From IMG/VR virus record IMGVR_UViG_3300037245_001529, positions 1 to 43,416 of that record: a stretch of DNA of 43,416 nucleotides. One strand, 5' to 3'. Both the position numbers and the translations under genes were made by a program. This DNA is from a virus. The notes below the pieces were generated by a model. That model did not search any database. It saw only the letters and a list, made by a program, of their open reading frames with translations, and was not told the origin of the DNA. Below, one piece after another: positions 38,869-43,416 of this stretch; the first letter of the stretch is position 1; each line of letters begins with the position of its first letter.

Positions 38869-39431
38869 TGACTGGCCCTTTCATTTAGCCGTTCTGCAGC
38901 GTCTTTAATATGAGCATTAAGATAAGGTCTCATGCTATCGAAGAACGTCTTTGCCGCTCCCGCAAGGTCGTTGGCGTCGTAAATCACGTCGAACTTTTCA
39001 TCGGTCCATGTAAATACAACTTCTGTGTTACCCATGCAGAATGTTATGTCCATTGCCTCATCCATCCAATCATCGATGATTATGAGGCCGTTCGGGTCGG
39101 CACCAATGGTATCTGCGGTAAACAGGACCGCGGGTGCGTCTGTATCAAACTCAATAACATCCCAAACCACATCGCCCTCATCAAAGACAAGCGGCTCCGG
39201 CTCGTGGACCTTGCACGTAATGACAGTAAAGTCGCCATTCTCGTCATATTCAATGCGGCAAAAGTCGTCCGGGTCGCATGGCGTACTCTCATCGCCACCA
39301 ATAACAATAGGAAAATCAATCTCGATGCCCCCAGCTTCGGCCTCCTTATCCTTACACCCGCTCGTCAAAGCCATTATCAGGCACACAATCAAAATGCCCA
39401 CAGTCGCCCACGTTATGTCTTTTTGCTTCAT
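38865..39431 (-). CDS. Larger lipoprotein next to terminase
   Basis: A 188-residue protein. The N-terminus (MKQKDITWATVGILIVCLIM, then ALTSGC) is a lipoprotein signal peptide with lipobox TSGC. The mature part is very acidic (GGDESTPCDPDDFCRIEYDE), beta-rich, with several cysteines that could pair outside the cytoplasm, and ends in a helix. I use ATG 39431 behind GAGAGG; ATG 39449 precedes that SD. It pairs with the smaller lipoprotein downstream. The function is unknown. Confidence 0.72.
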   Translation of the reverse strand: MKQKDITWATVGILIVCLIMALTSGCKDKEAEAGGIEIDFPIVIGGDESTPCDPDDFCRIEYDENGDFTVITCKVHEPEPLVFDEGDVVWDVIEFDTDAPAVLFTADTIGADPNGLIIIDDWMDEAMDITFCMGNTEVVFTWTDEKFDVIYDANDLAGAAKTFFDSMRPYLNAHIKDAAERLNERASQ

Positions 39432-39548
39432 TGCTCGCCTCTCAACCATAACAGAAACCTCATCATATCTTGTCTGTTTAATACAACAACACCATGTCTT
39501 TTATTGTAAATCCACTGTTTTATTCTGTGAAACATCTATAGTCCTTTC

Positions 39549-40991
39549 TCACATACTCATCGCATGCCGACGTTGTGGCCGCTCACGCTCTAACATTCGA
39601 GGACTCTCAGGCTTTACGCGCCTGATGCCGTACCGACCGTAAACATAAGCCAACCCGCGGTCAGGAGAACAGCCAAGGTCCTTCTTGACCTCGTCATTCT
39701 TCAGCATGATCATCTTGCCGCTGTTGGTTATCTTGTACCTGGACAGCGCCACAAGCTGCCTGCGAGTCTCAGGGTCGGCTATCGGCTCGACTTTAAGCTG
39801 CCGTATCTCCTGGGCTGCCCACTCAACCGCTTCGGCTTTCTTATTGGCGAATCGATCGGAATCCTCGACCTTCTCGGCGCTGTTGAAGTATTGGACGTTG
39901 TAGCCAGCCTCGTCGATCTTGAGCCCGTCTGCAACCCCCTTGCCGTTACCGATACAGTCAACGATAAAGTTCTTGGTCCCAAGCCGTCGGGCCATCTCCT
40001 TGCCCTCGAATACGACCTCATGAGTCATGGTCCAGTTGACCTGCTTTTCCTCGCCCTCTTTGATCCGCCCATTCTCCATGCCCTTCAATGCACACTGATC
40101 GCCGCCAAACGCCGGGTCGATAGCTACGATCCGCCGGGTCTCAGGTATCGTGATCCGCAGCGAATCCCAGTTGACGGTCTTGAGCCGTTCGAGCATTGCC
40201 GACGTGATTAAGGTTCGTTCCTCACTTGTCAGTCGCCGACACTGCATCTCCTGGTCGTATTCCTCTTGGGTAATAATGCCCTGGGCGACCTCTTGAAGCA
40301 TCACGTCCAGCTCTTCGCGTGGAATAATGCCCGAGACGTCGGCTATCAGGCGGCTCGCGAAGTTGGCCCGCTTGCAGTTGGTCGCCGCTCCACGGGTCGG
40401 CAGTTCGCCTTCAACTTCAATGTTTGCGGCATTGTTGAACATCCGTGTTGCATGGTTGTCGCCTTTGGGCGTATACATAAACATAGCCCACCTTGGCCGG
40501 TGTCCCGGCTTTGGCATCCCGGCTATAATCGGACGGAATATCTCACCCCATATTTTATGTTTATGCAGAGCCCATTCGTCAAAACCCACACCGTCGCAAT
40601 CTGGCCCCCGCAAGGCATCCGGCTCATCTGACCCTCCGAATTTGAGCATAGACCTGTTTGCAAACGTTATTAGCATTTTCTGCTGATTGACACTGTACCC
40701 CATCTCTGCCTTGTCTGGCAGTGCATCCCACAGCATCGTAGGGTCATCCCAAACAACATTTCGAGCCCATACTTGCGTAGGAGCGATATAGATGTACTTT
40801 GACTTGCTGTATTTGCAGGCTTCGCGTACTGCTAAACGTATAAACAACGTTGTTTTGTGGGCGCGCCTATGCCACTCAAGGTACAGAAAGCGAATGATCG
40901 CATCGAGGTCGGCGGGCATCGTGTCGAAAGCGTCAAGGACTTGGAGTTCATGTCGCTGAAGTGTCAAGTTGTACTCCGCACTTGGTATCAC
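39549..40991 (-). CDS. terL: Terminase large subunit (GTG start)
   Basis: A 480-residue packaging motor. The ATPase has a variant Walker A, EWHRRAHKTTLF (40-50), with His in place of the usual Gly before Lys, and a Walker B with the catalytic acidic pair at 138-139 in DGVGFDEWAL. The nuclease domain has Asp292 in VAIDPAFGGD, Asp345 in FIVDCIGNGKG and an Asp near 443 in CSPDRGLAYVYG. It cuts and pumps genomic DNA through the portal. The start is GTG 40991, overlapping terS as GTGA. The His substitution probably reflects a lineage variant, as flanking residues are all conserved. Confidence 0.92.
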   Translation of the reverse strand: MIPSAEYNLTLQRHELQVLDAFDTMPADLDAIIRFLYLEWHRRAHKTTLFIRLAVREACKYSKSKYIYIAPTQVWARNVVWDDPTMLWDALPDKAEMGYSVNQQKMLITFANRSMLKFGGSDEPDALRGPDCDGVGFDEWALHKHKIWGEIFRPIIAGMPKPGHRPRWAMFMYTPKGDNHATRMFNNAANIEVEGELPTRGAATNCKRANFASRLIADVSGIIPREELDVMLQEVAQGIITQEEYDQEMQCRRLTSEERTLITSAMLERLKTVNWDSLRITIPETRRIVAIDPAFGGDQCALKGMENGRIKEGEEKQVNWTMTHEVVFEGKEMARRLGTKNFIVDCIGNGKGVADGLKIDEAGYNVQYFNSAEKVEDSDRFANKKAEAVEWAAQEIRQLKVEPIADPETRRQLVALSRYKITNSGKMIMLKNDEVKKDLGCSPDRGLAYVYGRYGIRRVKPESPRMLERERPQRRHAMSM

Positions 40992-41533
40992 TGTGAGGCC
41001 CCCGAGTAATTGACGATCTGGATGGCAACCTGAGTCCTCGATTGGTCATTGTCTTTCTCAAACAACCCTAAGTGCCTCGCTAAGTCATTCAGGGCTCCGA
41101 GCTTACTGCATAGCTTAAACTTGACCTTCTCTGTGTGTCCTGGGCCCACTGTGTCATGCCGTATGTCTATTTGGATTGACTCTACAGCCGCGGCAACGTC
41201 TGCTGGTAGTTCGGATATGTCTCGGACTTGGTTCTTGCTGTCCAGGAATTGCTGGATATTGGCAAAGGCGATCTTTGAATACTCATTGATCACCCTCTGG
41301 GCGTCTATATCGCTCTTTTTGGCAAGTTGGCCCTTTAGGTATGCAATCCTCCCCGCGATGCTAACATTTGCTAACAGCCGGGACCCTGTTCCATTGACCC
41401 CTTTTAGGCTGTATTTAGCCACCCTTGCGGCTTCGGCCCCGTTGTTCGTGATTAGATATGTTTGGCAGAACTGTTCCCATTGCCAGTTCTTGAGTCGCCT
41501 TGAGTAGTCTATCTCAGCTACTGTCTTTGCCAT
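40988..41533 (-). CDS. terS: Terminase small subunit
   Basis: A 181-residue protein of the Terminase_2/XtmA type: WEQFCQTYLITNNGAEAARV with the N-terminal helix-turn-helix, GSRLLANVSIAGRIAYLKGQ, a central helix and the late LGALNDLARHLGLFEKDN. It recognises the packaging site and delivers DNA to the large subunit. ATG 41533 lies only seven bases after the -10 element of its promoter and has no SD, so the mRNA is probably leaderless. Confidence 0.9.
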   Translation of the reverse strand: MAKTVAEIDYSRRLKNWQWEQFCQTYLITNNGAEAARVAKYSLKGVNGTGSRLLANVSIAGRIAYLKGQLAKKSDIDAQRVINEYSKIAFANIQQFLDSKNQVRDISELPADVAAAVESIQIDIRHDTVGPGHTEKVKFKLCSKLGALNDLARHLGLFEKDNDQSRTQVAIQIVNYSGASQ

Positions 41534-41540
41534 ATATGAG

Positions 41541-41569
41541 AATATACGGCATCTGGGGGGTTATGTCAA
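41541..41569 (-). promoter_or_regulatory. Late promoter in front of the terminase genes
   Basis: On the minus strand TTGACA (41564-41569), a 17-base spacer and TATATT (41541-41546): a near-perfect sigma70 promoter. The predicted start point falls on or next to the A of the terS start codon. Confidence 0.85.
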
Positions 41570-41572
41570 CAT

Positions 41573-41611
41573 AAAAACGCCGGACGTTGTAAAAAATAAA
41601 CATCCAGCGTT
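41573..41611 (-). terminator. Terminator between early and late regions
   Basis: On the minus strand AACGCTGGATGTT (41599-41611) pairs with AACGTCCGGCGTT (41576-41588), using two G-U pairs, followed by TTTTTA. A T-run on the other side means it could also stop plus-strand transcription. It lies directly upstream of the terminase promoter. Confidence 0.85.
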
Positions 41612-41622
41612 GTTTTTGTGCA

Positions 41623-41979
41623 TCACTCGGGGATTATGGGGAGTCTGGCGTCGCGTTCGTCGGCGTTTTTAATTATCTCGAAAAGCCTGTGATTTGCTCG
41701 CATCTGGATATTTATCGCTTTTATAAGATCATAACACCGTGCTTCGCCTACCGAAACACCAAGTTTGAATATATCTTTCTCGTGTTCTGTGAATGTTTTA
41801 TCTTTCTTGACTGTTCCGTTTTTCTTTGTTTTTGGGTGCCATAACGCATAATTTCTGTTGCGCCGCTTACCTGAGCACACTTTGCATTCATTTTGGCGTC
41901 CATCTTTTGTGCGTCCATCGAGGTAAAACCCTGTCGCCAACGGCTTCTCACCCCCACAGGTTTTGCATTTCTTATTCAT
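41623..41979 (-). CDS. Zinc-ribbon protein, HNH-associated type
   Basis: A 118-residue protein beginning MNKKCKTCGGEKPLATGFYL, then KDGRQNECKVCSGKRRNR: two CxxC pairs around a loop, the zinc ribbon often found in phage HNH-associated proteins. No nuclease motif follows; the C-terminal half (EHEKDIFKLGVSVGEARCYD) is helical. I choose ATG 41979, with AAGGA eight bases upstream, though ATG 42006 is possible. It is the last gene before the terminator. Confidence 0.7.
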   Translation of the reverse strand: MNKKCKTCGGEKPLATGFYLDGRTKDGRQNECKVCSGKRRNRNYALWHPKTKKNGTVKKDKTFTEHEKDIFKLGVSVGEARCYDLIKAINIQMRANHRLFEIIKNADERDARLPIIPE

Positions 41980-42058
41980 ATCACATTCCTTTGCTTCTAT
42001 TGTCATTCTACCACCTACACCCCGGGGCCGTCTGGTTTTCCTCTATACTGTCTCATGG

Positions 42059-42367
42059 TTATTTTCCTGATAGGGCTTGTTTGATATCTTTGAGTAATAC
42101 TGCCATTGACTTCGCTCGTCTTTCCCAGAATAGTCGATTTTGCGTTTTTCCCTTATGATGCGATTCTTTTGCCCACTCCATACAAGCATCTTTGTATTTC
42201 TCGACTATGCGACTGGATTCTTGTAACCGATTCCGCAACGCCTTCTCCCGCTCCTGGGCGGCGGTGAGTTGGGTCTCGAGGCTTACTCCTGTTTCCACAA
42301 GCCTATCAACGCACGAACACACGCTACAATCCTTAAAACTCGGCCTCAATTCTGTCCAATTTATCAT
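42059..42367 (-). CDS. Hypothetical coiled-coil protein
   Basis: A 102-residue protein. The first part contains CSVCSC and the centre is a likely coiled coil (LETQLTAAQEREKALRNRLQ, then RIVEKYKDACMEWAKES). The ATG overlaps the lipoprotein stop by four bases (ATGA). No family is recognised. Confidence 0.65.
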   Translation of the reverse strand: MINWTELRPSFKDCSVCSCVDRLVETGVSLETQLTAAQEREKALRNRLQESSRIVEKYKDACMEWAKESHHKGKTQNRLFWERRAKSMAVLLKDIKQALSGK

Positions 42368-42681
42368 GGCATCACTCCCAATAGTTCAAACAATTTTGCT
42401 TGTACCGGTAACGGCAACGCTTTAATAATCTCAGCCAGGCTCTCGGCGTCCAACTGAGACGTGCCTATACTTGCCGTGCCTAAACCTCGAATCACAAAGT
42501 TTATGGCCGTGCGTTCGGAGTCGGTGAAGTATTGGGCCTGCTTGGCCTTGACCGTCTCGCTCTTGGTTACCCGCATCTTGCCGTCGATATACTCAAACTC
42601 CTGCTTTGACCTGTTTGCTTCCCATGAGCTACACCCGCCCATTATTACGAGCAGGATGAGGGTTAGTAGTTTAGTCTTCAT
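42364..42681 (-). CDS. Lipoprotein
   Basis: A 105-residue protein with MKTKLLTLILLVIMGGC, a type II signal peptide with lipobox MGGC. The mature part is polar with a C-terminal amphipathic section (SLAEIIKALPLPVQAKLFEL) that might oligomerise or touch membrane. AAGGAG precedes ATG 42681. It is one of four lipoproteins encoded by this phage. The function is unknown. Confidence 0.75.
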   Translation of the reverse strand: MKTKLLTLILLVIMGGCSSWEANRSKQEFEYIDGKMRVTKSETVKAKQAQYFTDSERTAINFVIRGLGTASIGTSQLDAESLAEIIKALPLPVQAKLFELLGVMP

Positions 42682-42693
42682 TTTGAGTTCTCC

Positions 42694-42888
42694 TTAAACA
42701 TTATAAAACATACAGGCAGCCGCCGCACACAATGCCGCTACAGTTAAACAAAAGGCGACAAACGATCCGAAGATGTACGAGGGCATATCTCCATCCTTGG
42801 CAAGTACATAGGTTCCCCATCCACATAAAGCAGCAACCACTAAAAAGGTAATTGCCCAAATAGTCCTTAGTGCTATTTCAAAAGCCAT
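42694..42888 (-). CDS. Small two-span membrane protein
   Basis: A 64-residue protein with two membrane spans (TIWAITFLVVAALCGWGTYV and YIFGSFVAFCLTVAALCAAA) separated by a short polar loop (LAKDGDMPS). I use ATG 42888 behind AAAGGAG; the longer frame to 42927 would remove the SD role. It may be a holin or another small inner-membrane protein. Confidence 0.65.
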   Translation of the reverse strand: MAFEIALRTIWAITFLVVAALCGWGTYVLAKDGDMPSYIFGSFVAFCLTVAALCAAAACMFYNV

Positions 42889-42938
42889 TCTTTTGCTCCT
42901 TTCGCAAGTAGTTCGGCGGCTGTCCATGTTTTAGTCAT
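42873..42938 (-). CDS. Possible 21-residue ORF
   Basis: The frame MTKTWTAAELLAKGAKEWLL plus Lys starts inside the stop of the Lar-like gene and ends just past the start of the membrane protein, a linking position like the other micro-ORFs in this genome. The sequence is a plausible amphipathic helix. Translation is unproven. Confidence 0.35.
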   Translation of the reverse strand: MTKTWTAAELLAKGAKEWLLK

Positions 42939-43281
42939 TGTTGCCCTCGCTTTCGATTAGTTCGATTTGGTCTTGCCAGAACGATACTATTTTCCCGCCA
43001 CAAACTACCGTCCATCTTAAATGTTTTTTGTTCCACACAACATGGCCTTTTAAGTCTCGGCTTTCACCGTATAAAACTCTCACCCCATCCCCCGCAAACA
43101 CTGCCTCCCCGTTCTTGTCGGGGCATACGTAGCGGCGGTTCCATGCGGCGACAGAACACCACCCCAAGCTCAATGGGCACCCTTCTGTTTTGCACCGAAA
43201 CTCGGTTTGGTTTTGTTGAGTTAATCGCGTCCGAGGCCATTGACCACAGCACGGGCACGGTTTCAAATCTTCATTGCTCAT
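42931..43281 (-). CDS. Lar-like zinc protein fused to YopX-like segment
   Basis: A 116-residue protein. Residues 1-50 follow the Lar restriction-alleviation pattern: LKPCPCCGQWP, FRCKTEGCPLSLG and AAWNRRYV, with four zinc-binding cysteines. The second half (CPDKNGEAVFAGDGVRVLYG, then GHVVWNKKHLRWTVV) resembles the DKNG-x-EI-YEGD core of YopX proteins. Lar modulates host type I restriction in the Rac prophage; the same role here is an inference. ATG 43281 is two bases after the ASCH stop. Confidence 0.65.
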   Translation of the reverse strand: MSNEDLKPCPCCGQWPRTRLTQQNQTEFRCKTEGCPLSLGWCSVAAWNRRYVCPDKNGEAVFAGDGVRVLYGESRDLKGHVVWNKKHLRWTVVCGGKIVSFWQDQIELIESEGNND

Positions 43282-43283
43282 TG

Positions 43284-43416
43284 CTATTGCTCCTTTTCAG
43301 TGCGTTCAAATTCAACTACCCACTGCAATGGGTTACCGTATACGTACCACGGCTTGCCCCGATATTCTCTGGTTTCCCGTATGTCCTGCCAAGGGTATGA
43401 TACGTAATGCGTTATT
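43284..43416 (-). CDS. 3' end of the ASCH-type gene (duplicate across the join)
   Basis: This segment encodes the C-terminal residues of the composite ASCH gene, ending WVVEFERTEKEQ and TAG at 43284-43286. Most of it is the redundant overlap copy of 1-127. The stop lies two bases from the ATG of the next gene (43281), so the two are tightly packed and probably translationally coupled. Confidence 0.85.
   Translation of the reverse strand, partial: ITHYVSYPWQDIRETREYRGKPWYVYGNPLQWVVEFERTEKEQ
43290..43416. repeat. Terminal direct repeat, right copy (circular overlap)
   Basis: This is the identical second copy of bases 1-127. It carries the last codons of the ASCH-type gene that enters from the left edge; the glutamine codon at 43287-43289 and TAG stop at 43284-43286 lie just outside it. 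Removing one copy gives a 43,289-bp circle. Confidence 0.95.

Noticed and set aside
1-43416. CRISPR arrays, insertion sequences or attachment sites
   Set aside because: No regularly spaced repeat series, transposase gene, terminal inverted repeats or integrase gene was seen.

Overview
The window looks like the complete genome of an uncultivated tailed dsDNA phage (Caudoviricetes) with a podovirus-like virion. The first 127 bases (1-127) and the last 127 (43290-43416) are identical. This is what an assembler leaves on a circular contig, so the unique genome would be 43,289 bp and the window edges cut through one gene. Every convincing gene lies on the minus strand; long plus-strand frames are shadows. 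A Gram-negative-type host is inferred from four lipoprotein genes, a lytic-transglycosylase endolysin, good AGGAGG-like ribosome binding sites and sigma70-like promoters. No integrase, repressor, DNA polymerase or RNA polymerase was recognised.

Transcription order runs from high to low coordinates, around the join. A TATAAT-type promoter at 15888-15914 fires into a hairpin leader and starts the early region: small ORFs and a lipoprotein (15.8-14.7 kb), a tRNA-like RNA region (14.75-14.6 kb), a signal-anchored endolysin (14.3-13.6 kb), a cluster of tiny genes with repeated start regions (13.6-12.6 kb), and a recombination block (YqaJ exonuclease, coiled-coil protein, ERF annealing protein, NinB-like protein, RusA resolvase; 12.6-8.0 kb). 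Three orphan DNA methyltransferases (7.7-5.3 kb), a replication initiator, two PD-(D/E)XK nuclease-like proteins, a YopX protein and a DUF5131 (Gp37/Gp68) protein follow. The block ends with a composite ASCH-type gene that crosses the join and overlaps an HNH homing endonuclease gene in another frame. After the join come a Lar/YopX-like fusion and several small genes, closed by a terminator at 41573-41611.

A consensus promoter (41541-41569) then drives the late region: small and large terminase, two lipoproteins, portal, small proteins, scaffold, N4 gp56-like major capsid protein, a repetitive signal-peptide protein, a terminator, connector, small membrane protein, a second signal-peptide fibre-like protein, a gp10-like hub protein, a 997-residue fibre with signal peptide, two internal virion proteins, a 1630-residue ejection-type protein and a holin candidate. 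The late region ends at a strong terminator (15983-16017). Just before it sits a miniature transcription unit with promoter, operator-like palindrome, perfect SD and a four-codon ORF.

The most unusual points are the ASCH ORF that stays open across a whole HNH gene, Sec signal peptides on three structural or fibre-like proteins plus four lipoproteins, a pair of nested tRNA-like folds, a probably leaderless small-terminase mRNA, and short direct repeats that sit on gene boundaries throughout the early region.
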